Source of the DNA: Labrys sp. KNU-23
Lineage (GTDB): Bacteria > Pseudomonadota > Alphaproteobacteria > Rhizobiales > Labraceae
Direction of reading: 5' to 3'
Length of the DNA: 64,000 bases
NCBI RefSeq assembly: GCF_008330945.1
Contig: NZ_CP043489.1
Coordinates: forward strand, 2,305,501-2,369,500
In this document: one piece after another, positions 55,724 through 64,000 of the stretch
How the letters are laid out: every line of letters begins with the position of its first letter
Position numbering within the stretch: the stretch's first letter is position 1
Notes under the pieces: generated by a model
The model's input: the letters and a program-made list of their open reading frames with translations, nothing else
What the model was told of the DNA's origin: nothing
The model's database searches: none
Program-made: the position numbers and the translations under genes

Positions 55724-56692
55724 ATGAGTGCAACCAGCGTGGCCTGGACCACCCGTGACATGCCGCCCCAAAAAGGGCGGCGCGTCCTGATCACCGGCGC
55801 AACCGGCGGCCTCGGCTACGAGACAGCTCTGGCCCTGGCGCAGGCGGGCGCCGATGTCCTGCTGACCGGCCGCAATCCGGCCAAGGGGCAGCAGGCGCTT
55901 GCGCGCATCCGCGCCCACTGCCCCTCCGCCGCCATCCGCTATGCCGATCTCGATCTGGCGGATCTCGGCGCCGTCACGGCCTTTGCCGACCGCCTGGGCA
56001 ACGAACAGGAGGGGCTGGATCTCCTCGTCAACAATGCCGGGGTGATGACACCACCCGTCCGGCACGAGACCCGGGACGGCTTCGAATTGCAGTTCGGCAC
56101 CAATTATCTCGGCCATTTCGCCCTCACCGGCCGATTGCTGCCCCTGCTGCGCCGGGGCAGGACCCCTCGCATCGTCAATCTCAGCAGCGGGGCACACCGG
56201 CTGCTGGCCGATATCCATTTCGACGACCTGCAATGGTGCACCAGCTACAAGCCCTGGCGGGCCTATGCCCAGTCCAAGCTCGCCATGATCCTCTTCGCCT
56301 TCGAACTGCAGCGGCGCAGCAACGCCTTCGGTTGGGGCCTGCTCAGCAATGCCGCCCATCCCGGCTATGCCGTCACCGACCTGCAGACCAGCGGTCCGCG
56401 CCTCGGCCGCAGTCGCCCGCACCCGATGGCATGGCTGACCCGGCTGATGCAGCCGCTGATGTCCCAATCCGCTGCCGACGGCGCGCTGCCGCCCTTGTTC
56501 GCCGCGACGTCGCCCGAGGCCAGGCCAGCGGGCTATTACGGCCCGCAAGACATGTTCGAGCTCAAGGGGCCGGTCGGGGACGCCAGGGTCGGCGACAAGG
56601 CCCGGGACCCTGCCCTCGCCGCCCGACTCTGGACCCTTTCCGAAGAACTGACAGGTGTGACATGGCCGAGCCATCAGCCGAGCTTCGTTTGA
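55724..56692 (+). CDS. Short-chain dehydrogenase (retinol-dehydrogenase/protochlorophyllide-reductase-like)
   Basis: A 322-residue SDR of the extended-loop type: VLITGATGGLGYETALALAQAGADVLLTGRNPAKG, DLLVNNAGVMTPP, QFGTNYLGHFALTGRLLPLL, NLSSGAHRL, and YAQSKLAMILFAFEL containing YxxxK. It resembles WWOX/retinol dehydrogenase-like members acting on lipophilic alcohols or ketones. It lies 4 bp after the first SDR and overlaps the methyltransferase by 31 bp. Confidence 0.88.
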   Translation: MSATSVAWTTRDMPPQKGRRVLITGATGGLGYETALALAQAGADVLLTGRNPAKGQQALARIRAHCPSAAIRYADLDLADLGAVTAFADRLGNEQEGLDLLVNNAGVMTPPVRHETRDGFELQFGTNYLGHFALTGRLLPLLRRGRTPRIVNLSSGAHRLLADIHFDDLQWCTSYKPWRAYAQSKLAMILFAFELQRRSNAFGWGLLSNAAHPGYAVTDLQTSGPRLGRSRPHPMAWLTRLMQPLMSQSAADGALPPLFAATSPEARPAGYYGPQDMFELKGPVGDARVGDKARDPALAARLWTLSEELTGVTWPSHQPSFV

Positions 56693-57279
56693 CCGATCCC
56701 GGCACGTCCTGTGCCGATTTCTCCCGTTTCTTCCGCGCCTGGGTGACGAACCCGCTGCGCGTGGCCGCCGTGGCGCCCTCCAGCAACGCGCTGGCCCGGG
56801 TGATGACCCGCGAGATCTCTCCGGCACATGGCCCCGTGCTGGAACTCGGGCCCGGCACCGGCGTGTTCACCCGCGCCTTGCTGGCGCGCGGCATCGCCGA
56901 AAGCGACCTGACCCTGATCGAGTTCGGCGCCGATTTCGCCCGCATGCTGGAAAACCGCTTCCCGCGTGCCCGAGTCCTGTCGATGGACGCAGCCCATCTC
57001 GCCCGGCATGCGCTCTACCAGGGCAGCCCTGTTGGCGCCGTGGTCAGCGGCCTGCCGCTGCTTTCGATGCCGCAGGACACGGTGGCGGACATCGTGGCGG
57101 GTGCCTTCCATTATCTGCGGCCATCCGGGGCCTTCTACCAGTTCACCTATGGGCCGCGCTGCCCCATTCCGCGCACCGTCCTCGCAGAGCTCGGCCTGCA
57201 GGCCGAGCGCATCGGCGGCGCCTTCTGGAACCTGCCGCCCGCCGCTGTCTATCGGGTCACGAGGGCAAGGCATTTTTGA
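56662..57279 (+). CDS. Phospholipid N-methyltransferase-like SAM methyltransferase (PmtA type)
   Basis: A 205-residue class-I methyltransferase with the rhizobial PmtA layout: FRAWVTNPLRVAAVAPSSNALARVM, SAM motif I VLELGPGTGVFTRALLARG, LIEFGADFARML, and a C-terminal PRTVLAELGLQAERIGGAFWNLPPAAVYRV. PmtA proteins methylate phosphatidylethanolamine toward phosphatidylcholine; related KsgA-like enzymes methylate rRNA. ATG 56662 lies inside the preceding SDR gene. Its presence in a TetR-controlled set with SDRs hints at membrane-lipid adjustment under a stress signal. Confidence 0.72.
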   Translation: MAEPSAELRLTDPGTSCADFSRFFRAWVTNPLRVAAVAPSSNALARVMTREISPAHGPVLELGPGTGVFTRALLARGIAESDLTLIEFGADFARMLENRFPRARVLSMDAAHLARHALYQGSPVGAVVSGLPLLSMPQDTVADIVAGAFHYLRPSGAFYQFTYGPRCPIPRTVLAELGLQAERIGGAFWNLPPAAVYRVTRARHF

Positions 57280-57317
57280 GCAAGGCCCTCAGGAGGCGCG
57301 GCTGAAGAGCTGAACAC

Positions 57318-59336
57318 TCACGCGACGGCTGGCTGCCCGCCCGGGAACGCCTGCGTTCCCGGGATCGCCTGCGATCCTGGGATCACCACCGTCTGCAGGC
57401 CGTCGGCGAAGGAGATGCCGGCGGCCTTGAGAGCGGTCTCGATGCGCTTGAAGGCCTCGGCCCTGACGTCGAACTGCTTGCCGGGTGCGGTCTGGAACTT
57501 GCAACGGAAGATCTTGATGCCGGGATCGATACGATAAAGCTTGGCCTTCAACGGCTCGCGGATCAGCGGACCGATATCGGGATCGGCCTGCATCCCCTCG
57601 CCCACCTTCTTGATGATCTTGCGGACCTGCTCTGAATCCACGCCCACCGGCAGCGGCAGGTTGAACTTCTCGATCACCCAGTCACGCGAATTGTTGCGCA
57701 CGGTGCCGAGCGAGCCATAGGGCACGAAATGCAGGGGCCCGTTGTGATGGCGCAGCGCCACCGTCCTGAGGGTGATGCGTTCCACCGTGCCCTTGGTGGT
57801 GGAGCCGCTTTCGATATATTCGCCGATGCGGAAGACGTCCTCGACCAGGTAGAAGATGCCGGCGATGACGTCACGCACCAGGGCCTGGGCTCCGAAGCCG
57901 ACGGCGAGGCCGAATACGCCGGCACCGGCCAGCAGCGGCGTGATCTCGATGCCCAGCGTCCACAGTGCCGAGAGCACCAGCAGCACCAGGAGCACGATCG
58001 CGCTGGTCATGCGCAGCAGCGGAAGCAGGGTGCGCAGGCGCGCATTCGGGCCGGGCTCGGCATGGGGATCGAAGGGCCCGATGGTGCGCAGGCGCCGGTC
58101 GATCAATTCACGGATGGCGACCCAGCCGACATTGATGACGAGCGCCAGGCCGGCAACGCCGAGCAGATGCAGCACGAAGCGCATCAGCGGGCTGTCGCTT
58201 CCCGCCATGTTGCGCATCGGTGCATCCAGGGCAATGAGGGCCGCGCCGATACCGAGCAGCACCACGACATAACGAGACAGCGACAACACGATATTCGGCA
58301 AGAGGCCGGCACCGATGGTGCCACCGTCCGGCGACACCTCTTCGGGCCAGAAGAAGAACACCCAGCGTCGCAGCCGCGCCTGGATGGTCGCGACGAGGGC
58401 GAGGATGGCGAGCAGTGTCGCAAGCGTCGAGCCGGCCGCCAGCCAGACGCCATAGATGCCGAGGATCAGCGCCGCGGCGAGGAAGCCATAGGGAAAGCGC
58501 GGCAGGCGACCGCCGGCCTTGGCGACAGCCCTGCCCCGCCTCAGTGCGGTGAGAACGCCGGCCAGCACGATCATCGTCAGCAGGGTGGCGGTGATCACCC
58601 GCACCGCGGAGGCGGCATGTGGGGCACCGGCGACATATTCGAGGAGTTCGGGCAGGAGATGGCTGAGGGCGAGCAGGAAGGCCATGCCGACGAAGGCCGC
58701 CACGAAGCGCTGGGCCCTGGCAGGCTCCACGTCGCCGAGCCGCAGCTGGGGATGGCCGGGTGCGGCGATGACATCGGCCATGAGCCAGGCGAGGCGCACG
58801 AACACGATGAGCAGGATCGAGGCGATCACGAAACCATCGAAGCCGGCCGGCCAGTCGAAATAGGCGGCGGCCCCGACGATGGCGGTCACGAACAGGACCA
58901 GGCCGAAGGCACGTAGGCCAAGGCGCCGCATGGCAAGACGGAAGCCTTCGCGACGCGTTGAGACCATGATCGCCTCGGTCGCGATCATCGCGGGCGTGGC
59001 ATAGGTCCAATAGAGCCATTCGGCGCCCGCCCCGACGATCACCAGGATCAGGCCATAGGTCAGCGTGACGATGCCGTTGCCGGTCGGCATCGCCGTCGAC
59101 AGCTCCGAGAAAAGGCGCGCGAACTCGCCGGGCGCGAGGGCGAGGCCGTTGGCGATCCCCGAGAGACGATGCTTGGCGGCCTGAAGCATGGTGGCGACAA
59201 AGGCCGAAAGCTGGCCTTGCGGGACTGCCTGGTCCTGGATCAACGCCGCAGCCAGTGTCTCCGCCTGTGCGTGGCGCAGTGTCAGGCCAGTCGCGGACAG
59301 ATAGGCCAGGACGGCAAGGAGGCGATGTGTCCTCAT
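57318..59336 (-). CDS. MscS-family mechanosensitive channel with large N-terminal membrane region
   Basis: A 672-residue inner-membrane channel. A signal sequence and a short periplasmic part come first, then about ten membrane spans. The conserved MscS core follows at about 430-640 (LLAGAGVFGLAVGFGAQALVRDVIAGIFYLVEDVFRIGEYIE and RTVALRHHNGPLHFVPYGSLGTVRN). This is the larger MscK/YbiO-like form, not the small MscS. The extreme C-terminus is an odd repetitive tail (PGSQAIPGTQAFPGGQ) encoded by two perfect hairpins. The start ATG overlaps the stop of the 2Fe-2S gene (ATGA). Confidence 0.88.
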   Translation of the reverse strand: MRTHRLLAVLAYLSATGLTLRHAQAETLAAALIQDQAVPQGQLSAFVATMLQAAKHRLSGIANGLALAPGEFARLFSELSTAMPTGNGIVTLTYGLILVIVGAGAEWLYWTYATPAMIATEAIMVSTRREGFRLAMRRLGLRAFGLVLFVTAIVGAAAYFDWPAGFDGFVIASILLIVFVRLAWLMADVIAAPGHPQLRLGDVEPARAQRFVAAFVGMAFLLALSHLLPELLEYVAGAPHAASAVRVITATLLTMIVLAGVLTALRRGRAVAKAGGRLPRFPYGFLAAALILGIYGVWLAAGSTLATLLAILALVATIQARLRRWVFFFWPEEVSPDGGTIGAGLLPNIVLSLSRYVVVLLGIGAALIALDAPMRNMAGSDSPLMRFVLHLLGVAGLALVINVGWVAIRELIDRRLRTIGPFDPHAEPGPNARLRTLLPLLRMTSAIVLLVLLVLSALWTLGIEITPLLAGAGVFGLAVGFGAQALVRDVIAGIFYLVEDVFRIGEYIESGSTTKGTVERITLRTVALRHHNGPLHFVPYGSLGTVRNNSRDWVIEKFNLPLPVGVDSEQVRKIIKKVGEGMQADPDIGPLIREPLKAKLYRIDPGIKIFRCKFQTAPGKQFDVRAEAFKRIETALKAAGISFADGLQTVVIPGSQAIPGTQAFPGGQPAVA
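57342..57377. repeat. Two tandem palindromes inside the channel gene's 3' end
   Basis: CGGGAACGC-CT-GCGTTCCCG (57342-57361) and GGATCGC-CT-GCGATCC (57362-57377) lie side by side and encode the low-complexity tail. This looks like a small repeat element read through as coding sequence. Confidence 0.65.
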
Positions 59337-60538
59337 GGCGTTGCCTGCGAGGGAACCGAGGCTGTGGAGGCCGCCGTCCAGCCGACCGGATCGCGGGCGG
59401 CGGTCACGTCGACATAGGCCGGGCGCAGGCAGGTGACACAGACCGTATCGCCGAGGAGCCGAGCCTGGCAGGCCAGGCGCTGCCCCTCGCCGGCATGGAT
59501 CCGCGCGAGCGTCGCCTGTTCGTCGCTACCGATCGGCGAGAGATTGGCCGCACCCGCGTCGACGGCAACCACGCAGGTCCCACAGCGCCCCCGGCCACCG
59601 CAGACATGGGCATGGGGGACGCCGCTGGCCAGGCTGATTTCCAGAAGGGACAGGCCTGGCCGGCCCTGCCCGTGCAGGCCACCGTCATAGCGCACGTCGA
59701 CCTTGCGCTGCCGGTTGCGCAGGACCCGGCTCAGCAACACCCCGAAGGCGACAAGGACCAGCCCGCCATAGACCGACAGAGCCAGGCTTCTGAGGGCATC
59801 CATCTGCGCCTTGGCCGCCGCGAAGCGGGCCATGCTGGCTGCGATCGCCGCCTGCCAGTCGGGCTCGGCGGCAAGCCTGGCCATGGCGTCCTTGCCGCCC
59901 TGCACGAAACCGAGCAGGGCTGTTACGGGCAGGATGAAGAACAGCGGGGTCAGCACCAGGCCCAGGCGTCGCCAGGCCGGCTTGAGCACCAGCCAGGTAT
60001 AGAGTCCGACCACCCCATGCACCCAGACCGCCACCACGGCGAGAACCTGCAGCAGGGCATTGGCGGGCACGTAGTGCCAGTAGGCGGCCAGCAGCAGGCC
60101 GAAATCGGGTTTGAACTCGGCATCGACGAGGCTGAATACCTGCGTGAACAGGATGTGGTCGATCAAAAGAGGCGTGGTCACCAGGCCCAGGACGATCTGC
60201 AGCCAATCGGTACGCGACAGCGCCAGGCTGCGGCGCCGTGCGATCGCCAGCAGGCCGAGCACGCCATGCACCAGGGCCGCAGCCGAAAGCAGCACCAGGC
60301 CCGGCATCGTGCGCCAGGGCAGTTGCAGGAGCGGCCTGGCCTGCTCCATGGCCTGGATGGAAACCAGCCCGAGAGCCGCGTTGACGAGATGCATCGCCAC
60401 GAAGGCGAGCAGCACCAGCCCCGCCAGGAGTCGCAGCCGACGCTGGGCCGATTGCATCCGCCGGGAAAAGGGAAGCGTCGACAAGGAACCGCCTGCCAAT
60501 TGGAACCGCCTGCCGCTTGAGTTGATCGCCGCCATCAT
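59333..60538 (-). CDS. Membrane-anchored 2Fe-2S ferredoxin-domain protein with cytochrome-b-like helices
   Basis: A 401-residue protein. The N-terminal ~280 residues hold about six hydrophobic segments with several helix-embedded histidines (AMHLVNAALGL, ALVHGVLGLLAIA, HYVPANALLQVLAVVAVWVHGVVGLY), reminiscent of diheme cytochrome b anchors. The C-terminal ~100 residues form a plant-type 2Fe-2S ferredoxin: C-x5-C-x2-C in HVCGGRGRCGTCVV and the fourth Cys in RLACQARL. This combination is known fused to class III adenylate cyclases, but no cyclase domain is present here. ATG 60538 is chosen; the start is uncertain (ATG 60457 also possible). Translationally coupled to the MscS-type channel. Confidence 0.72.
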   Translation of the reverse strand: MMAAINSSGRRFQLAGGSLSTLPFSRRMQSAQRRLRLLAGLVLLAFVAMHLVNAALGLVSIQAMEQARPLLQLPWRTMPGLVLLSAAALVHGVLGLLAIARRRSLALSRTDWLQIVLGLVTTPLLIDHILFTQVFSLVDAEFKPDFGLLLAAYWHYVPANALLQVLAVVAVWVHGVVGLYTWLVLKPAWRRLGLVLTPLFFILPVTALLGFVQGGKDAMARLAAEPDWQAAIAASMARFAAAKAQMDALRSLALSVYGGLVLVAFGVLLSRVLRNRQRKVDVRYDGGLHGQGRPGLSLLEISLASGVPHAHVCGGRGRCGTCVVAVDAGAANLSPIGSDEQATLARIHAGEGQRLACQARLLGDTVCVTCLRPAYVDVTAARDPVGWTAASTASVPSQATP

Positions 60539-60591
60539 CCTACGAAATTCGTAAGATTCAATGATGTCGATGGCGGGGTGCTCCTCGGAAT

Positions 60592-61074
60592 CTAGGCGGC
60601 GCGCCGATAGAGATGATAGCGCTCCACCGGTACGCCGGCAGGCAGGTCGAGAGGTTGGAGCGCGGCGTGCCTCAGGGCAAGGCCACTGGCGACGATGCCG
60701 CCGGGTTGCAGCAAGCCGGCCGCGAGGGGCGCCAGCCAGCGCACCGTCTCGGCGTCGATCTCGGCGTAGTTGGTCTCGATGTCGGCATGCACCAGCGCCG
60801 CGTCGATGCCGCTGAAACAAGCCGCGGTTTCACGGATTTCACCGAGTACCAGGTCGCCTTCAGGCGGAATCGAGCTCCTGTGCGCCCCAAGAGCCCTGTC
60901 GAAGGCGACGATGCGGCGGCCGGGCAGTTTTTCACGCAGATGGTCGAAGGTCCGCCCATTGCCGAGCCCCAGTTCAAGCACCGGGCCGGGCAGGCCGGCG
61001 ATCAGGCCGCAGACATGGTCGAGCACGTCGCGCTGGGCGCAGACCCGACGGATGAAACTGTCGAGCCGGCTCAC
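60592..61074 (-). CDS. Small class-I SAM-dependent methyltransferase
   Basis: A 160-residue methyltransferase-fold protein: motif I VLELGLGNGRTFDHLREKLPGRRIVAFDRALG, then AALVHADIETNYAEIDAETVRWLAPLAAGLLQPGGIVAS. The GTG start at 61074 overlaps the glycosyltransferase stop. Its substrate is unknown; context suggests methylation of a sugar or glycan made by the upstream glycosyltransferases. Confidence 0.75.
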   Translation of the reverse strand: MSRLDSFIRRVCAQRDVLDHVCGLIAGLPGPVLELGLGNGRTFDHLREKLPGRRIVAFDRALGAHRSSIPPEGDLVLGEIRETAACFSGIDAALVHADIETNYAEIDAETVRWLAPLAAGLLQPGGIVASGLALRHAALQPLDLPAGVPVERYHLYRRAA

Positions 61075-62369
61075 GAGCGCTGCCCCGCCAGCACCGGTGC
61101 CGGTACGACGGCCGCGCGAGGCCCGGCCAGCACCGCGTCGAATTTGCCGGCAAGCGCCGCAATGCCCGCTTCAAAGGAAAAAGCCTCACGCACGCGCCGA
61201 TAGGCACCCTCGCCCAGGCGCTGGCGCAAGGCCGGATCCGTGGCCAGGGTCCACAGCCCCCCGGCGAGGGCCGCCGGATCGCTCGGCGGCACCAGAAGCC
61301 CTTCCTCGCCTTCACGCACGAACTCCGGCACACCGGCGAAACGCGTGGAAAGGATGGGCAGGGCCTGCGTCGACGCCTCCATGATCACATTGGGCAGCCC
61401 GTCGCGGTCGCCGCTTTCACCTTCCTTGCAGGGCAGCACGAACAGATCGGCGGCACGCAGGGCCTCGATCACTTCGCCTTGTGCCAGCGCTCCTCGCCAG
61501 ATGATGCGATCGGCCAGGCCCAGCCGCTCGGCCTGAGCCTGCAGCGCCTTGCGCAATTCGCCGCCGCCGATATGGGTGAGGCGCCAATGCAGGCTCGGAG
61601 GCAGTTGCGCCAGTGCCGTGAGCAGGTCGTCGAAGCCTTTCTTGGCGACGGCGCGTCCCACGGTGACGAATTCGACCGGCGCTTCGCCGGTGCTGCCGTC
61701 GCGCCATGGCCGTTCGGCCGGTGGCGCGGGAAAACGGCCGAGATCGAGGCCGTGATAGACGAGGCTGACCCGATCGGGATCATCCGCTGGCGCGAGGCGC
61801 TGCAAGGCCTCGACGCCGCCGCGCGTGCAGGTGACGCCCCATTGGCTGTCGGCGATCTTTTCGCGCTTCTCCCAATCGGTAGTGGTCCAGATGTCCTTGG
61901 CATGCGCGGAGAAGGAGAAGGTCCGTCCGGTAAGCAAGGCGGCATAGCGTGCCACCGAGGCCGGCGTGTGCAGGAAATGCACATGGATATGGCCGATGGC
62001 CGGATCGAGCTCGCGCGCCATCACCAGGGCCTGGCCGAGGCGGCGGCCGCGGCTGGCGCTGAAATCACGCCGGAGATCGCGCAGGAAAAGCCCCATCAGC
62101 TTGAACAGCCCGGGGCGCTTGAGAGCACTGAGCGCCCCTGCCAGCACCCGCAGCGGCGCCTGATGCAGATATTCGGGCAGGTAGACTGGCCGGGCCTTGA
62201 TCTGCCGGTTCAGCATATGCACCGCCCCGTCCGTCGGCTGGCGCAGCGACCAGATCTCGAAGGCAAAGCCCGCCTGCTCCAGTGCCAGGATCTCCTGGGC
62301 GATGAAGGTCTCGGACAGGCGGGGATAGCCCTTGACGACGATGGCAATGGGAGAGCGGCTGGAAGACAT
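61071..62369 (-). CDS. GT4-type glycosyltransferase
   Basis: A 432-residue glycosyltransferase that begins IAIVVKGYPRLSETFIAQEILALEQAG, the N-terminus of WcaL-like colanic-acid-type GT4 enzymes. Further blocks: VHFLHTPASVARYAALLTGRTFSFSAHAKDIW, EFVTVGRAVAKKGFDDLLTALAQL, and the donor-site LPNVIMEASTQALPILSTRFAGVPE. ATG 62369 fits the family N-terminus; the frame is open 69 bases further. It belongs to a three-gene minus-strand unit with a GT28-like enzyme before it and a methyltransferase after it. Confidence 0.86.
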   Translation of the reverse strand: MSSSRSPIAIVVKGYPRLSETFIAQEILALEQAGFAFEIWSLRQPTDGAVHMLNRQIKARPVYLPEYLHQAPLRVLAGALSALKRPGLFKLMGLFLRDLRRDFSASRGRRLGQALVMARELDPAIGHIHVHFLHTPASVARYAALLTGRTFSFSAHAKDIWTTTDWEKREKIADSQWGVTCTRGGVEALQRLAPADDPDRVSLVYHGLDLGRFPAPPAERPWRDGSTGEAPVEFVTVGRAVAKKGFDDLLTALAQLPPSLHWRLTHIGGGELRKALQAQAERLGLADRIIWRGALAQGEVIEALRAADLFVLPCKEGESGDRDGLPNVIMEASTQALPILSTRFAGVPEFVREGEEGLLVPPSDPAALAGGLWTLATDPALRQRLGEGAYRRVREAFSFEAGIAALAGKFDAVLAGPRAAVVPAPVLAGQRS

Positions 62370-62424
62370 CAAGATCCGTTGGGGAGAAGCCGGGTCGGAG
62401 ACAACCCGCGCACCTGGAAAAAAG

Positions 62425-63699
62425 TCAGGTCCCGGCAACGCGGCCGAGCGGGACGGCGTTCAGCTTGGCCTCGAACCAGGGCGTTGCCAATTGCTCGATA
62501 CGGTCGAGGCCTTCGAGCAGGTGGGGCAGGAACGCCTTGGACGGCAAGGGCTGGTCGGGCAGGTTGCGGATAGCCTGCGCCATCTCCAGCGGATCGCGGC
62601 TGGCACCGGGATTGAGGTTGTTGCCGTCGAGCATCGAGACCAACCCGAGGCGGGTAGCGTGCTCGGCGCGGATCGTCTGCTCGCGCCGGGGCGTGGTGCG
62701 CGGCACGATCAGCGCCCGCTTGTCGAGCGAGAGGATCTCGCAGAAGGTGTTGTACCCCCCCATCGAGACGATGCCCTGCGCCTTCACCATCAGATGCTCG
62801 ATCTTGGCGTCGAAGGTGATGGCGTCGACATTGGGCAGGCGGGCGATGCGCTCCATGAAGGGGCCGCGGCGGTCGCGGGCGACGAACGGCCCGAACACCA
62901 GCAAAGCGGGGGTCGGAATGCCGGGATCGCGCTCATAGGCGGACAGCACCCAGTCCACCAATTCATGCCCGTCGCCGCCGCCGCCGGTGGTGACCAGCAC
63001 GAACGGGCCCTTGGTCAGCCTAGGATAGCGAATCAATTGCGGCTGGGGCGGCAGTTCGCGCCGCAGGAAACCGGTATAGACGATGCGCCGATGGACATGC
63101 TCGGGCAGGTCGAGCCCGGCCAGCGGCTCGTAGATCTCGCGCAGGCCATAGACCCAGATGTCGTCGTAATAGCGCGCGAGCGCATCGACGGCGCCCTTGC
63201 GCTCCCATTCGGGTGCCAGCACCGAAGGCTCGTCCATCACGTCGCGCACGCCGAGCACGATGCGGGCGCCGGACCGGCGCAGTTCCTCGAGCGCCGGCAG
63301 CAATTCGCCGCGAAAACCGGTGGGCTCCTTGTCGACGATCACCAGGTCCGGCTTCAGGGCGCGCGCCGTCTGCAGGATGATGCCCTCGCGCATCGCCACC
63401 GCCTCGTCGAGCGACAGGTTGAGGCTGAGCGTGGTGTAGTTGCCGTCGGCATGTTTGACCACGCCGGGCACGCGCACATAGTCGACCCCGTCGCCGAATT
63501 CGAAGCTGCCGATCACCGGGGAGCCCGAGATGATGACGATCGAGGCATCGGGGTGGCGTTCGACCAGGCGATTGGCGATGGCACGCGAGCGCCTGAGATG
63601 GCCGAGGCCAAACGTATCATGGCTGTAGATCATCACGCGCGGGCCGCCGGAGCTGCGTTGCGCGCGACGGGATAGTCCCGGCCCGGGCTGATGCAACAT
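62425..63699 (-). CDS. GT28/MurG-like glycosyltransferase
   Basis: A 424-residue GT-B fold glycosyltransferase: VMIYSHDTFGLGHLRRSRAIANRLVERHP near the start, FVLVTTGGGGDGHELVDWVL in the middle, and the donor site GIVSMGGYNTFCEILSLDKRALIVPRTTPRREQTIRAEH. It is related to the N-terminal half of the fusion at 34896 (compare LGVGHLARA with FGLGHLRRS, and GYNTMIDL with GYNTFCEI). First gene of the unit, ATG 63699. Acceptor and donor are unknown. Confidence 0.83.
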   Translation of the reverse strand: MLHQPGPGLSRRAQRSSGGPRVMIYSHDTFGLGHLRRSRAIANRLVERHPDASIVIISGSPVIGSFEFGDGVDYVRVPGVVKHADGNYTTLSLNLSLDEAVAMREGIILQTARALKPDLVIVDKEPTGFRGELLPALEELRRSGARIVLGVRDVMDEPSVLAPEWERKGAVDALARYYDDIWVYGLREIYEPLAGLDLPEHVHRRIVYTGFLRRELPPQPQLIRYPRLTKGPFVLVTTGGGGDGHELVDWVLSAYERDPGIPTPALLVFGPFVARDRRGPFMERIARLPNVDAITFDAKIEHLMVKAQGIVSMGGYNTFCEILSLDKRALIVPRTTPRREQTIRAEHATRLGLVSMLDGNNLNPGASRDPLEMAQAIRNLPDQPLPSKAFLPHLLEGLDRIEQLATPWFEAKLNAVPLGRVAGT

Positions 63700-64000
63700 G
63701 ACGACTAGCCCCCCGAGCCTTTGCTGGATGCTCTACGCATTAATACCCATTTCGATCCTGATCGATGCCGTGGGCGGCTCGCGCCAAACAGCACGGCCAG
63801 CCAAGCAGCGCAGCCACCGGCCGATACCACTTTAAGTTCATCATAAACATACCGCGTCGCAGCGACAACGGGCAGATGGCGGCATTCTCAGTGTCGTGAA
63901 CGCCTGCCAGCCCCGGCAGCACGGCACACAAACACGAACACGAACACTAAACATGGTTATGTAACAAGCTTTTGTCAGCTTGCATGGCCGCCTCGTTGAC
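63700..64000. other. Intergenic upstream region of the glycosyltransferase unit, to window edge
   Basis: No supported gene. A 63-codon minus-strand frame at 63740-63931 lacks coding character. The region should hold the promoter of the GT unit; composition rises in A+T toward 63930-63980, but I cannot fix a promoter. Confidence 0.5.

Noticed and set aside
59333..60538. Expected class III adenylate cyclase domain after the membrane/2Fe-2S module.
   Set aside because: The reading frame ends right after the ferredoxin domain, and the following gene is an MscS channel; no cyclase catalytic motifs occur nearby in any frame.
63740..63931. A short minus-strand frame near the window end.
   Set aside because: 63 codons with no ribosome-binding site, no recognised pattern and poor coding character.

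Overview
This window is GC-rich DNA (with one AT-rich exception) densely packed with genes, many overlapping by 1-4 bases. It reads as a chromosome segment of a free-living alphaproteobacterium of the Hyphomicrobiales (Rhizobiales) type. The pointers are a RhaS/T/P/Q-type rhamnose ABC transporter with a DeoR regulator and a fused rhamnulose-phosphate aldolase/dehydrogenase, a rhizobial-type phospholipid N-methyltransferase, a ccmAB pair, and many solute-binding-protein transporters. The genus cannot be fixed from the sequence alone. I saw no tRNA, rRNA, CRISPR array, transposase or phage gene.

Layout. 1-6.6 kb: cytochrome c maturation exporter ccmB (cut by the window edge) and ccmA behind an arabinose-5-phosphate isomerase, a divergent lytic transglycosylase and SGNH hydrolase, an unassigned membrane protein behind an in-frame stop, and a LysE-type exporter. 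6.8-13.1 kb: glutamate synthase gltB-gltD. 13.5-33.7 kb: a sugar/polyol catabolic island holding the rhamnose transporter, a second RhaS-like binding protein with no membrane partners of its own, two FGGY kinases, a SorC-type regulator, a dihydroxyacetone-kinase-family enzyme with its own ABC transporter, and the rhamnose regulator divergent from the bifunctional aldolase/dehydrogenase. The rhamnose isomerase and mutarotase are not in the window. 33.8-36.8 kb: two glycosyltransferase genes, one fused to a polysaccharide-deacetylase-like domain. 36.9-43.5 kb: an oligopeptide-type ABC transporter followed by a NADAR protein. 43.5-46.7 kb: a MAPEG protein, a COG0523 zinc-chaperone GTPase under a near-consensus Zur box, and a nucleotide-sugar dehydrogenase. 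46.8-49.0 kb: the formamidase unit fmdA-amiS-fmdB. 49.3-53.9 kb: three signalling genes. 54.2-57.3 kb: a TetR regulator with two short-chain dehydrogenases and a lipid methyltransferase. 57.3-60.5 kb: a mechanosensitive channel coupled to a membrane-anchored 2Fe-2S protein. 60.6-63.7 kb: a second glycosyltransferase block.

The most unusual locus is 49.3-53.9 kb. It holds a nucleobase/hydantoin-type (NCS1) permease fused through an eight-cysteine segment to a histidine kinase, translationally coupled to a receiver-kinase protein and convergent with an OmpR-type response regulator. That regulator is divergent from formamidase, and the shared promoter carries tandem TGTAA half-sites one helical turn apart. 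I infer a transporter-like receptor that senses an extracellular nitrogen compound and controls formamide or amide breakdown. Other well-supported regulatory readings are the Zur box, a cluster of five TGAGCGA motifs between the rhamnose regulator and its aldolase gene, and paired TetR-type palindromes.
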